Shown here one piece after another: positions 8,841-16,885 of a stretch of DNA of 64,000 nt. Source of the DNA: an uncultured Candidatus Melainabacteria bacterium (GTDB lineage Bacteria; Cyanobacteriota; Vampirovibrionia; Gastranaerophilales; Gastranaerophilaceae); NCBI GenBank assembly GCA_949927415.1, contig CATLFB010000003.1, positions 1-64,000 of the forward strand, in the 5' to 3' direction. The notes beneath the pieces were generated by a model. The model worked only from the letters and a program-made list of their open reading frames with translations, was not told the origin of the DNA and did no database searches. A program made the position numbers and the translations under genes. Position 1 is the stretch's first letter. Every line of letters starts with the position of its first letter.

Positions 8841-9821
8841 ATGGCTAAATATAAAGTTAGTGAAAGTGCACTTGGTGTTTTGTGGGATGGGTTGAAGCTT
8901 TACTGTACGTATTTCCCAAAATATTTACTGTATATGCTCTTTCCCGTCCTCGGACAGTTGGCAGGACTTTTATGGGTGTTTTCCATGACGTATTTGTTTA
9001 CAAAAAATGCAGACTATCTTATTCAGGAAATTCCTGCTCTAAACAGTATGAGCACCTTTCTGATTTGTATAATGCTTATTGCGCTGCCGGGCATGATTTT
9101 GTGGATGAAAGCGTTCTGGGATTATCTTGTAGCATACGGTGCCCTGAATTCAATGACAGACGGCGCTATGTCAACCGGTAAAATCTATGACTTTCCGGCC
9201 CACAATGCTGTTGTTACCGGAAGAGCCGGAACTTTTATCCTGATTTGGCTTTTATTCAGTATATTTTCCGCAGTTGCGGCATTTCCGCTTTGCTGGATTC
9301 TTGGATTAATCTTCTTTGTGTATTTTGTCCTGATTTTTCAAATTTTCACCTTTGAAGAAGACGTATCCGCAAAAGGTTGTTTCAAGCGAAGTCTCATGCT
9401 GATTAAAGGTAACTTTGCAAAAACACTTGCAATTATGACCGTTCTTTTTGCTGTTACTTATTACTTTTTGGAAATCGGAGTTTCCGTGATTTTTGATGCC
9501 GCAAAAATTACGCCCCTGCTTTTGTCGCTTTTTGAAGGCTTTGCATCAACAATACCTGTTGATGGTATAAATTCAATGCTTTCTCTTGCGGGTGCTCCTC
9601 AAATTACGCCGCTCGATATATCAAATTCAATTGTTCAGCAGATAATATTTTTCATTGTTGTCGGATTCACACTTCCTTTCAGAAGTATTGTCTGGACATT
9701 GTGGTATAAGAATTTGAGCGACAGAAACGGTGTTCCGGCAGTTGTCAGAAGCGTCAAAAAAGGCGGCAGAAAAAAACTTGACCCTGAAATCCTTAAACGT
9801 GCTCAAAGAAAAGACGATTGA
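8841..9821 (+). CDS. Multi-pass membrane protein, 326 aa
   Basis: A polytopic membrane protein with about six hydrophobic segments between residues 20 and 280: near 25-50, 70-95, 125-165, 195-220 and 265-285. It has a long basic cytoplasmic tail (residues 295-326, many Lys/Arg). The shape recalls glycerophosphodiester-phosphodiesterase membrane-domain or YciC-like proteins; no catalytic motif is seen. A strong ribosome-binding site (AAGGGAGAA) sets the start. It begins a tight run into the zinc-ribbon protein and rph, so it is probably in their operon. Confidence 0.75.
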   Translation: MAKYKVSESALGVLWDGLKLYCTYFPKYLLYMLFPVLGQLAGLLWVFSMTYLFTKNADYLIQEIPALNSMSTFLICIMLIALPGMILWMKAFWDYLVAYGALNSMTDGAMSTGKIYDFPAHNAVVTGRAGTFILIWLLFSIFSAVAAFPLCWILGLIFFVYFVLIFQIFTFEEDVSAKGCFKRSLMLIKGNFAKTLAIMTVLFAVTYYFLEIGVSVIFDAAKITPLLLSLFEGFASTIPVDGINSMLSLAGAPQITPLDISNSIVQQIIFFIVVGFTLPFRSIVWTLWYKNLSDRNGVPAVVRSVKKGGRKKLDPEILKRAQRKDD

Positions 9822-9838
9822 TTTGGAAAAAGGCTCTT

Positions 9839-10060
9839 ATGTTCATTTGCAAAAACTGTAAATCAATTGATAAATTTGAATTGATGTTTTCGCCGGATTA
9901 CGAAGGCGAACGCAGGTTTTCGCAGCGTTACAACGACAAAAACGAGATTGAAATATCAGTTGACGGATATACTTTTGTTCCGGATTTGAGGTTTATGAAT
10001 GAACATGCGGTATGCCGTTTTTGCGGCCAAATATATATGTGGGATTATAATTCGAGGTAA
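9839..10060 (+). CDS. Small zinc-ribbon protein, 73 aa
   Basis: A 73-residue protein with two zinc-finger half-sites, 'CKNC' (residues 4-7) and 'CRFC' (about 61-64), separated by a polar, possibly beta-rich middle. The geometry fits a zinc ribbon. A TTG 21 nt upstream is also in frame, but the ATG at 9839 lies behind GGAAAAAGG and is preferred. It starts 18 nt after the membrane-protein stop and ends 2 nt before rph, so it is translated within that operon. Partner or target unknown. Confidence 0.7.
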   Translation: MFICKNCKSIDKFELMFSPDYEGERRFSQRYNDKNEIEISVDGYTFVPDLRFMNEHAVCRFCGQIYMWDYNSR

Positions 10061-10062
10061 AT

Positions 10063-10764
10063 ATGAGAGAAAACAGAAAAAATAACGAACTTAGAGAAAT
10101 CAAATTCACAAGAAATTACACAAAACATGCCTATGGTAGTGTTCTGGTGGAATTCGGCGACACAAAAGTTATCACAACAGCTTCAGTAGAAGCAGGCAAA
10201 CCGAAATGGATGGACAAAGAAGACAAACGCGGCTGGCTGACAGCAGAATATTCTCTTTTGCCCTCTTCCACAAACACGCGCTGCCAGAGAGAGCGTACAA
10301 AAATCTCGGGCCGCACGCAGGAAATCCAGCGCCTTATCGGCCGCAGTCTCCGAGCATGTATTGATTTGAATAAAATTCCTGATTTGACAATCACAATTGA
10401 CGCTGATGTAATTCAGGCAGACGGCGGAACCCGTACCGCAAGCATTTGCGGCGGATATCTTGCTTTAAAAGACGCAGTTCAAAAACTTATGGCTGAAGGT
10501 GTTTTAAAAGAAAACCCGATTGTAGAGCCGGTTGCCGCAATTTCAGCGGGAATTGTAGACGGTGAAGTCAGACTGGACTTGAATTATGAAGAGGATTCGC
10601 ATGCGCAGGTGGATGCGAATGTTGTGCTTACAAAAAGCGGCAAAATAATCGAATTCCAGACAACTGCCGAAGGTGCTCCGTATGAGCAATCACAAATGTC
10701 AGAAATTTTTAACATTGCAAATTGCGGAATTCAAAAGATTATTGAAAAATTCGATTTAATCTAG
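10063..10764 (+). CDS. rph: Ribonuclease PH
   Basis: A phosphorolytic 3'-5' exoribonuclease that trims tRNA 3' ends and contributes to rRNA turnover. Family signatures are clear: 'RGWLTAEYSLLPSST', 'GRTQEIQRLIGRSLRA' (phosphate-binding Arg), 'DADVIQADGGTRTASICG' and 'EFQTTAEG'. At 233 residues it is full length. The ribosome-binding site is GAGG just before the ATG. It is the last gene of a three-gene run with the membrane protein and zinc-ribbon protein. Confidence 0.95.
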   Translation: MRENRKNNELREIKFTRNYTKHAYGSVLVEFGDTKVITTASVEAGKPKWMDKEDKRGWLTAEYSLLPSSTNTRCQRERTKISGRTQEIQRLIGRSLRACIDLNKIPDLTITIDADVIQADGGTRTASICGGYLALKDAVQKLMAEGVLKENPIVEPVAAISAGIVDGEVRLDLNYEEDSHAQVDANVVLTKSGKIIEFQTTAEGAPYEQSQMSEIFNIANCGIQKIIEKFDLI

Positions 10765-10797
10765 TATAATGGCGAATACGAGAAAGGAGAATTTAAT

Positions 10798-11238
10798 ATG
10801 AAGAAAATTTTGGTTTTATCAATCCTTATGGCAATGACAATCGGACTTGGAGCAAAAGCAGAAGAGCCGCAAACATATTCCGGTCAGCTTTTGCAAAAAT
10901 ACACCCAGCAAATAACAGATAAAGAAGCTGAATTTAACCGCAGGCAAGAAGCGCGCGACAAGGCTATCCAGGAACAGCGCCAAAAGCAGAGTGAAGCATT
11001 TGAAAACAAGATGAAAAAATACGAAGAACAGAAAAAACAAAGAGACGAAGAACTTTCCAAAAAGCTTGAACAAATGGAAAAGCAGCGTCAGGAACAGCGC
11101 GATGCCAGAAACAAACAAGTAGAAGAGTTCAACAAAACAATAGAAAATGCAAAAAAACAGAGCGAAGCTGATGCAAAAGCCCGTCAGGAACGCCTTGAAA
11201 AGAAAAAACAGCTTTGGAACGAACTTATTTCAGAATAA
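10798..11238 (+). CDS. Secreted charged-helix protein A
   Basis: Residues 1-21 are a signal peptide ending in 'AKAEE'. The remaining 125 residues are almost wholly Lys, Glu, Gln, Arg and Ala with hardly any hydrophobic residue except spaced Leu/Met. This predicts a long charged single alpha-helix or coiled coil in the periplasm or outside the cell. A strong ribosome-binding site (AAAGGAG) precedes it. The next gene encodes a shorter paralogue 12 bp downstream, and both share one terminator. Function unknown; a spacer or envelope-bridging role is only a guess. Confidence 0.8.
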   Translation: MKKILVLSILMAMTIGLGAKAEEPQTYSGQLLQKYTQQITDKEAEFNRRQEARDKAIQEQRQKQSEAFENKMKKYEEQKKQRDEELSKKLEQMEKQRQEQRDARNKQVEEFNKTIENAKKQSEADAKARQERLEKKKQLWNELISE

Positions 11239-11250
11239 AAGGAGAAAATT

Positions 11251-11601
11251 ATGAAAAAGACTTTAATCGCTTTACTTGCAATGATTATGTTGTCATCAAC
11301 TGCTGTTTACGCGTCAAATACGCCGGTTTCAGACTGGATTAACGGCAAAACACAAAAAATTACACAAAAAGAACAGTCTGCAAATGCAAAGGCCGCTGCA
11401 AACAGAAAAAAACAACAGGAAAAAGTTGCAAAAGAAAGAGCAAAGCAGGCTGAAGCAAGAAAGAAACAGCAGGAAAAAATAGCTAAAGAAAGACAAAAAG
11501 CTGCTGCAAAAAGAGCGGAAGACCAGAAAAAGGCCGCAGAACACAAACAAAAAGTCCAGAATAAGAAAAAACAGCTAAAAGACTTGTTCACCGTTGACTA
11601 G
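11251..11601 (+). CDS. Secreted charged-helix protein B (paralogue of A)
   Basis: Residues 1-21 form a signal peptide ending in 'VYA|SNTP'. The mature part (about residues 35-110) is built from Lys/Ala/Gln/Glu/Arg repeats with the recurring pattern 'KKQQEK(V/I)AKER', one continuous helix. Codon use is heavily A-rich (AAA, GAA, CAG), which explains long apparent open frames on the other strand. It follows protein A by 12 bp with its own AAAGGAG and ends before a terminator at 11648. Function unknown. Confidence 0.8.
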   Translation: MKKTLIALLAMIMLSSTAVYASNTPVSDWINGKTQKITQKEQSANAKAAANRKKQQEKVAKERAKQAEARKKQQEKIAKERQKAAAKRAEDQKKAAEHKQKVQNKKKQLKDLFTVD

Positions 11602-11647
11602 GCTTAATCAGTAAATCAGTAAAATACATAATAATAGCTTAATTAAG

Positions 11648-11677
11648 AAAAGAGGATGTTCACGCGTCCTCTTTTTT
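11648..11677 (+). terminator. Rho-independent terminator
   Basis: AAAAGAGGATG / CGTCCTCTTTT (one G-T pair) with a 6-nt loop and a T run. Confidence 0.9.
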
Positions 11678-11743
11678 GCGTGTGAGGCGTGTGTAGTAAA
11701 AATTTTTTGCTTGTGTTAAAATTTTCTGGAAAGAAATTGTAAA

Positions 11744-13351
11744 ATGCAGATTACAGAACTTTTAACAGCCTCAAAAATACTTGTAAAAACCCTGCAAAAG
11801 CTTGAATTCGATACGATATTCGGCTATCCGGGAAGTGCTGTTCTGGAGATTTACGACGCTCTTTCTATGCAAAATAAAATAAAACATTACCTCCTCCGCC
11901 ACGAACAAAGCGCTGTCCATGCGGCAGAAGGTTATGCAAGAGTGAGCGGCAAATGCGGGGTGGTTGTTGTGACATCAGGCCCCGGAGCATCTAATACGGT
12001 GACAGGAATTGCAAATGCTTACATGGACGGTTTTCCGCTAATCGTGATTTCAGGGCAGGTAAGTTCTGAAAAATGCGGCAAAAATTCTTTTCAGGAATTA
12101 AATTTTACAGATATCGTAAAAACATGCACCAAAGCCGCTTTTAAAATTACCTCTGCGGATGAACTTGAAAGCACTCTTCTGGAGGCTTATCTGATTGCAA
12201 TGAGCGGCAAAAAAGGACCTGTCGTAATTGATATTCCGAAAAATATCCTTTCAGAAAAGACCGAATACAAAAACCTTTCACTTCCGACTGACAAAATGAA
12301 CGATATCGCAAGTGTTGATATTTTAAAGGTTCTGGAAATTCTGAAAGCTTCCAAATCTCCGCTAATCGTATGCGGCGGCGGAGTTATGCATGCTCAGGCG
12401 GCTCAGGAATTGACTGAATTTGTTAATCAAACTAATATTCCGGTCGTATCAACCATGATGGGTATCGGAGCATTTCCGCAAACTCATCCGGCTTATGTCG
12501 GCATGATAGGGGTTTATGGCAAAACAAGTGCAAATAATCTTCTTTTTGACGCTGACACTCTCCTTGTTTTAGGCGCAAGATTCAATGACCGTGTGACAGA
12601 TGCTTTCAATATCGATGATTTAAACCGCAAAACAATTATTCAGGTCGACATTAATTCTAATGAATTAATCAAAAATCTCTCTTCTGATATAGCGCTTAAT
12701 CTAGATATCAAAGCGTTTTTGAAAGTCTTGCTGAATAATTTGCCGGCAGATTTAGAATTCGATTATTTTAAACCTGAATTTGCGCCTGAATCACCGTCAG
12801 GAAAAACTCTTACCGCTGAAAAAGCCGCTCAATATTTGTATAATTATACAAAGCCTTTTTCGCCGGTTGTTGCTGTTGAAGTCGGCCAGCACCAGATTTC
12901 GCTGATTAAAAATTATAAATTCACGGAGCCGAGAAAACTCTTAACCTCCGGCGGACTTGGCGCAATGGGATTCGGTTTTCCGGCCGCAATAGGTGCATCT
13001 GTTGCAAACGGATTTAAAGACCCTGTTGTTCTTGTAACCGGCGACGGCTCTTTCCAGATGAATCTTCCAGAACTTGCCGTGTGCAAAGAACACAATCTTC
13101 CGGTGAAAATCTTTATCATAAACAATTCCGGCCTTGGCATGGTGCGCCGCCTGCAGCAAGAGCAATGCGGGCAAAGATATTTTGAAACTTCGCTCCAAAA
13201 CCCTGATTTTGTTATGCTTGCAAAAAGTTACGGAATTGATGCTGTGAGAGTCGAATCAGAAGAAGAAATAATTCCGGCATTAGAAAGCGCTTTTGAGACA
13301 AAAAGTCCGTTTGTGATTGAATTTGTTACAGATTCTGAAGATGTTCTGTAA
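11744..13351 (+). CDS. ilvB: Acetolactate synthase, large (catalytic) subunit
   Basis: A ThDP- and FAD-dependent enzyme that joins two pyruvates to 2-acetolactate, the first step of valine/leucine synthesis. Visible are the catalytic Glu in 'RHEQ' (E54), the central FAD region, and the ThDP motif from 'GDGSF' (about 433) to 'NN' (about 461). In the usual 'GMV-R-QWQ' stretch the Trp that favours 2-ketobutyrate is replaced by Leu (G465 to Q472, L470). That suggests a pyruvate-preferring enzyme. At 535 residues it is slightly short, and no small regulatory subunit gene follows. It could be biosynthetic or fermentative. Confidence 0.88.
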   Translation: MQITELLTASKILVKTLQKLEFDTIFGYPGSAVLEIYDALSMQNKIKHYLLRHEQSAVHAAEGYARVSGKCGVVVVTSGPGASNTVTGIANAYMDGFPLIVISGQVSSEKCGKNSFQELNFTDIVKTCTKAAFKITSADELESTLLEAYLIAMSGKKGPVVIDIPKNILSEKTEYKNLSLPTDKMNDIASVDILKVLEILKASKSPLIVCGGGVMHAQAAQELTEFVNQTNIPVVSTMMGIGAFPQTHPAYVGMIGVYGKTSANNLLFDADTLLVLGARFNDRVTDAFNIDDLNRKTIIQVDINSNELIKNLSSDIALNLDIKAFLKVLLNNLPADLEFDYFKPEFAPESPSGKTLTAEKAAQYLYNYTKPFSPVVAVEVGQHQISLIKNYKFTEPRKLLTSGGLGAMGFGFPAAIGASVANGFKDPVVLVTGDGSFQMNLPELAVCKEHNLPVKIFIINNSGLGMVRRLQQEQCGQRYFETSLQNPDFVMLAKSYGIDAVRVESEEEIIPALESAFETKSPFVIEFVTDSEDVL

Positions 13352-13433
13352 AAATCTTCTACACATTTCCTAATCTTGTTAAAGTCGGTTTTCTCCTCGT
13401 TCATCTCAGGTCTGCAAGAGTGCTATTTGTGCA

Positions 13434-14033
13434 CTAATCCATCTGGTCATAAACCCGCCGGATTTCTTGAATATCCTGCCACATTTGCCATTTCGGGCTT
13501 CCCTTTTCCCGTGAATCGTTTCTGAGAAGATATGAAGGATGATAAATCGGCATCATTTTTGAAAAATTCGGGCCTTCAAACCATTTTCCACGGATTTTTG
13601 TAATACCCTGATTTGTCTCAAGCATTGACTGCACTGCAACGCGGCCGCAAAGAAGTATAATTTTCGGCTTCAAAATCCCGATTTGTGCATCCAAATATTC
13701 GCGGCAGGCCGCTTTTTCTTCCGGCAGCGGGTCGCGGTTCTCCGGCGGGCGGCATTTTAGGGTGTTGCAGATGTATAGGTGCTCTTTTCTTGAAAACCCG
13801 ACGGAAGCCAAAATTTTGTCCAAAAGCTGGCCGGCTTTGCCGACAAAAGGTTCGCCTTTTTGATCTTCATAGTATCCGGGTGCTTCGCCGATTAATATCA
13901 TTTTGTGGTTTGGCGTTCCGCCTGAAAATACTGTGTTGGTGCGGGTTTTGCAAAGTCCGCACTTTTCGCATTTCAAGCATTTTGCTTTGACTTTTTCTAA
14001 CTCGTCCATTTCGTTTTGTGAAACTGAAATCAT
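13434..14033 (-). CDS. udg: Family 4 (Fe-S) uracil-DNA glycosylase
   Basis: Removes uracil from DNA in base excision repair. The type 4 hallmarks are present: 'GEAPGYYED' (residues 49-57), 'NTLKCRPPENRDP' (90-102) and 'HPSYLLR' (165-171). Cluster cysteines fit C25/C28, C94 and C110, with extra cysteines at 19 and 22. Length 199 is typical. The Shine-Dalgarno is weak (AGGA, about 10 nt away). The gene stands alone. Confidence 0.92.
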   Translation of the reverse strand: MISVSQNEMDELEKVKAKCLKCEKCGLCKTRTNTVFSGGTPNHKMILIGEAPGYYEDQKGEPFVGKAGQLLDKILASVGFSRKEHLYICNTLKCRPPENRDPLPEEKAACREYLDAQIGILKPKIILLCGRVAVQSMLETNQGITKIRGKWFEGPNFSKMMPIYHPSYLLRNDSREKGSPKWQMWQDIQEIRRVYDQMD

Positions 14034-14139
14034 AGCTGGTTATTCCTGACTCTTATGTTATTTTGCACTTCCGAAACTCCCGCTGAATCTGCCGCTCAGA
14101 CAATGCTTGTCCGTCGTACCCTAACTAAGTGCCTGTAGA

Positions 14140-14376
14140 TTATTCCCCGTCGGTTCGCCGGGGTACTCCTTTGAAAAGTTCTTCCATAGAAATTTCCAAT
14201 GCGTTTGCAATATCAAATATTATGAATGCTGACGGCGTTTGGTTTGCATTTTCAATTTTCGTCATTGAATCTGTACTGATTTCAACTAATTCTGCAAGTT
14301 TACTCTGAGAGAGTCTTTTTCTCATTCTCTCAGCCCTTATATTGTTTCCTAATGCTTGTAGTCGTTTATCTCTCAT
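14140..14376 (-). CDS. XRE-family helix-turn-helix regulator
   Basis: A 78-residue Cro/C1-type DNA-binding protein. The HTH spans about residues 12-65, with 'LSQSKLAELVEISTDSMTKIEN' as the core two-helix region. The tail ends in 'RRTDGE'. A -10-like TATAAT lies 8 nt before its ATG, so its own leader would be almost absent. It is divergent from the small gene at 14469, whose promoter lies between them, and it may control that gene and itself. Confidence 0.88.
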   Translation of the reverse strand: MRDKRLQALGNNIRAERMRKRLSQSKLAELVEISTDSMTKIENANQTPSAFIIFDIANALEISMEELFKGVPRRTDGE

Positions 14377-14393
14377 AACTCAATATTATATGC

Positions 14394-14422
14394 TTGACAA
14401 AATTATAACAATGGAATAAAAT
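14394..14422 (+). promoter_or_regulatory. Promoter of the 14469 gene
   Basis: TTGACA (14394-14399), 17 nt, TAAAAT (14417-14422). It lies in the divergent gap next to the XRE gene. Confidence 0.75.
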
Positions 14423-14468
14423 CATGATATTATGTAGTATAATACTTAAAATAGTGAGAGGAATCAAA

Positions 14469-14699
14469 ATGTCAAATACAGAATTTAGCGAAGAATTTAT
14501 CTTCATAGAAGAAGTCCACACGAGAATTGAGGAACTTAACAACTATGTCAAGATTCTCTGTATTGTTCTTCAGCAGCATGACGAATTCTATTTTTTAGAC
14601 GATTTTGTAACTTTAATCTTCCAAAAACAGCAAAGTCTGTCTGATTTAATTGATGAATCTCTTGCTAAACCTCTTTTTCCGGCATTAAAACAGAAATGA
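14469..14699 (+). CDS. Small acidic hypothetical protein, 76 aa
   Basis: A small acidic, helical cytoplasmic protein without recognised domain. The ATG at 14469 is chosen over an in-frame codon at 14424 because GAGAGGAA lies just before it and the upstream part overlaps the promoter. Its 3' end overlaps the convergent M16 peptidase gene by 35 bp. Being divergent from an XRE regulator, it may be that regulator's partner or target; no toxin or antitoxin motif is recognised. Confidence 0.7.
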   Translation: MSNTEFSEEFIFIEEVHTRIEELNNYVKILCIVLQQHDEFYFLDDFVTLIFQKQQSLSDLIDESLAKPLFPALKQK

Positions 14700-15999
14700 C
14701 GCAATTTCTGATATCAAGATATTTTTTGATTGTCTCGTTCAAATCATCAACCGTAATGCTTTCCAAATCCGCCAAATACTGTTCCACAAGCTTCAAATCA
14801 TCGCAAACGGTCATGTAATAACCGATTGTTTCGCCGATTTCTGACACTGTTTCGGCAGAATACGCAAAACGAGTCTTGATTTTCTTTTTAGCCTTTGCAA
14901 GTTCTGTATCGCTGATTCTGACAGTAATAAGCTTTTTCAATTCCTCTTTTATCAAATCAATCGCCAAATCTTTGGATTCCGGCTTGAAATTCGCCTGAAT
15001 AAAGAAATTGTCCCCGTCTTTGAACTGGTAATGTTCTGCTGAAACCATATTGAAAAGCGCATCTGTGCGTTTTTCAATCAAATTTTGATACATTCTTGAA
15101 CTTGTGCTGTCACCGAGAATTATGCTGATAATGTCAAGTTCGATTGTCGGTTTGATATCGCAGGCTTTTGGCCCGAGCCAGCCTAAAATTGCATAGCCGG
15201 TGTTTACATGCGCCGTGTTTTCAAAATATTTTGTTTCCTGCGTTGGTGTATCAATTTCGTTTGCGCGCATTTTTGTGTTTTCGCGTCCCGAAAAATCGAA
15301 TTCCTTTTCAACTTTTTTCAAAATTTCTTCTTTGTCAAAATCTCCGACAATAATCGTTGTGATGTTTTCCGGAGAATAGAATGTCTTGTAATAATTCATT
15401 ATGTCATCGCGCGTGACCTGCGAAATTATTTCGGGCGTACCGATTACATCGCGTTTGTAGGGGTGATTTGTGTACATTTCAAAGTTGCATTTGTTGTAAA
15501 CTTTTGTCCAAGGCTGGTCTTTGCGCATCCTGATTTCTTCGATTACAACATGGCGTTCGCGTTTTTCTTTAACTTCCTCATCATTCAAGTTAAATGCAGG
15601 CCCGATTTCAGAGTCCGGAAGAACCGGATCCAGCATCATATCGGCATGAAGTTCAATTGCAAGGTTTAAGTCTTTGCAATTTTCGCCCCTCGGAAGGGTT
15701 ACGTAATAAAATGTGTAATCTTTCCAGGTTGCGGCATTGACGATTGCGCCTTTTGCTTCTAATATGCGGTCGAATTCGCCGGCTTTGTGTTTTGTCGTGC
15801 CTTTGAACATCAAGTGTTCAAGAAAGTGTGAAATTCCGTTAATCCGGTCATCTTCGTTTATGGAACCTGTTTTAACCCATGAACTGACATTAACAAGTTC
15901 ACCTTCTTTGTACGCAAGAACGATTTTGTGCCCGTTTTCGCGTTCGTAAATTTCAACATCATTTGTAAGATACGGATATTTAACGGTTGATTTTTTCAT
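14665..15999 (-). CDS. M16 family zinc peptidase
   Basis: A pitrilysin/processing-peptidase type metalloprotease. The inverted zinc motif HxxEH is at H58-E61-H62, and the third ligand region 'VIEEIRMRK' is at about 152-160. The second, inactive M16 half follows to residue 444. The 444-residue single-subunit form is typical of bacteria. No signal peptide is seen, so it is probably cytoplasmic. The ribosome-binding site is CAGGAGAA. Substrates are likely small peptides, but this cannot be told from sequence. Confidence 0.9.
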   Translation of the reverse strand: MKKSTVKYPYLTNDVEIYERENGHKIVLAYKEGELVNVSSWVKTGSINEDDRINGISHFLEHLMFKGTTKHKAGEFDRILEAKGAIVNAATWKDYTFYYVTLPRGENCKDLNLAIELHADMMLDPVLPDSEIGPAFNLNDEEVKEKRERHVVIEEIRMRKDQPWTKVYNKCNFEMYTNHPYKRDVIGTPEIISQVTRDDIMNYYKTFYSPENITTIIVGDFDKEEILKKVEKEFDFSGRENTKMRANEIDTPTQETKYFENTAHVNTGYAILGWLGPKACDIKPTIELDIISIILGDSTSSRMYQNLIEKRTDALFNMVSAEHYQFKDGDNFFIQANFKPESKDLAIDLIKEELKKLITVRISDTELAKAKKKIKTRFAYSAETVSEIGETIGYYMTVCDDLKLVEQYLADLESITVDDLNETIKKYLDIRNCVISVLMPEKEV

Positions 16000-16123
16000 A
16001 AAACTTTCTCCTGATATGGCTTCTGCCTGTATGCATTCCGAAATTTTGCCGGAATCATTATGCCGCAGGCACTATTTTGTCGGCGGGTTATTAAAATTAT
16101 ACCGCAAAAAAATATTTTTGGTG

Positions 16124-16129
16124 TATCAT
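16124..16129 (+). promoter_or_regulatory. Leaderless-type -10 box of nanE
   Basis: TATCAT followed by 6 nt (gtgaat) and then the ATG. No Shine-Dalgarno and no clear -35 box are seen. Confidence 0.4.
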
Positions 16130-16135
16130 GTGAAT

Positions 16136-16816
16136 ATGATTAAGAGATTGAAGAATAAAATTGTAGTTTCAGTTCAGGCAATGCCTTCTGAGCCGTTGTA
16201 TTTGGAAAAATGTATGGCGGCGATGATGAAATCCGTTGTTAAGGGAGGTGCCGGAGGGCTTCGCGTGGCGGGCGTGAGGGATGTAAGAAATGCCAAAAAG
16301 CTTTTTGATATTCCTGTAATCGGGATTACAAAACCTGATATTATTCCTTCCAATTGGCAGGAAATAGTTTATATTACGCCTGAATTGAAGGATGTTATTT
16401 CGCTTGCAGAAGCCGGTGCTGATATTATTGCTTTTGACGGAACACAGCGCAAGCGGCCGAATGGCGCAAAGCTTGAAGAACTTATCAAATATATTAAAAT
16501 CAATAAAAGAGTTTCCATGGCAGATATTTCAACTCTTGATGAGGGTTTGAAGGCGGCAGAACTCGGCGCGGATTTGCTTTCAACAACGCTTTCCGGGTAT
16601 ACTATGGAATCGCAGGGAAAAGATGACGGGCCTGATTTTGAACTTTTGAAAGAATTGACTTCAAAAACAGATGTTCCGGTCGTTCTTGAGGGCAGAATCT
16701 GGGAGCCGTGGCAGGTTGACAGGGCTTTTGAACTCGGTGCGCACTGCGTTGTAATCGGTTCTGCAATCACCCGCCCGCAATTGATTACAAAACGTTTTGT
16801 GCAAAGGAAAAAATAG
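16136..16816 (+). CDS. nanE: N-acetylmannosamine-6-phosphate 2-epimerase
   Basis: Converts ManNAc-6-P to GlcNAc-6-P in sialic acid or ManNAc use. The TIM-barrel signatures are present: 'SVQAMPSEPL', 'GLRVAGVRDV', 'DIIAFDGTQRKRP', 'MADIST' and 'VVLEGRIWEP...GAHCVVIGSAITRP'. From the ATG at 16136 it has 226 residues, the normal length; earlier in-frame codons back to 16016 add a 40-residue tail not seen in the family. A ROK kinase follows 69 bp downstream, which fits a ManNAc kinase partner. No sialic acid aldolase is in the window. Confidence 0.92.
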   Translation: MIKRLKNKIVVSVQAMPSEPLYLEKCMAAMMKSVVKGGAGGLRVAGVRDVRNAKKLFDIPVIGITKPDIIPSNWQEIVYITPELKDVISLAEAGADIIAFDGTQRKRPNGAKLEELIKYIKINKRVSMADISTLDEGLKAAELGADLLSTTLSGYTMESQGKDDGPDFELLKELTSKTDVPVVLEGRIWEPWQVDRAFELGAHCVVIGSAITRPQLITKRFVQRKK

Positions 16817-16885
16817 TAAATTTCATTGCGGAATCTTTCCGCCGGAATTTTCGGGTGTTTTATAAATTTTAAAGGAAAATAAATT

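Noticed and set aside
11307-11591. Long open frames rich in Phe, Cys and Ser opposite the two charged-helix genes
   Set aside because: They are mirror images of AAA/GAA/CAG codons on the coding strand; both + strand genes have signal peptides and good ribosome-binding sites.
14140-14699. XRE gene plus divergent 76-aa gene as a toxin-antitoxin pair
   Set aside because: TA pairs are normally co-oriented and overlapping; the small protein has no toxin motif.
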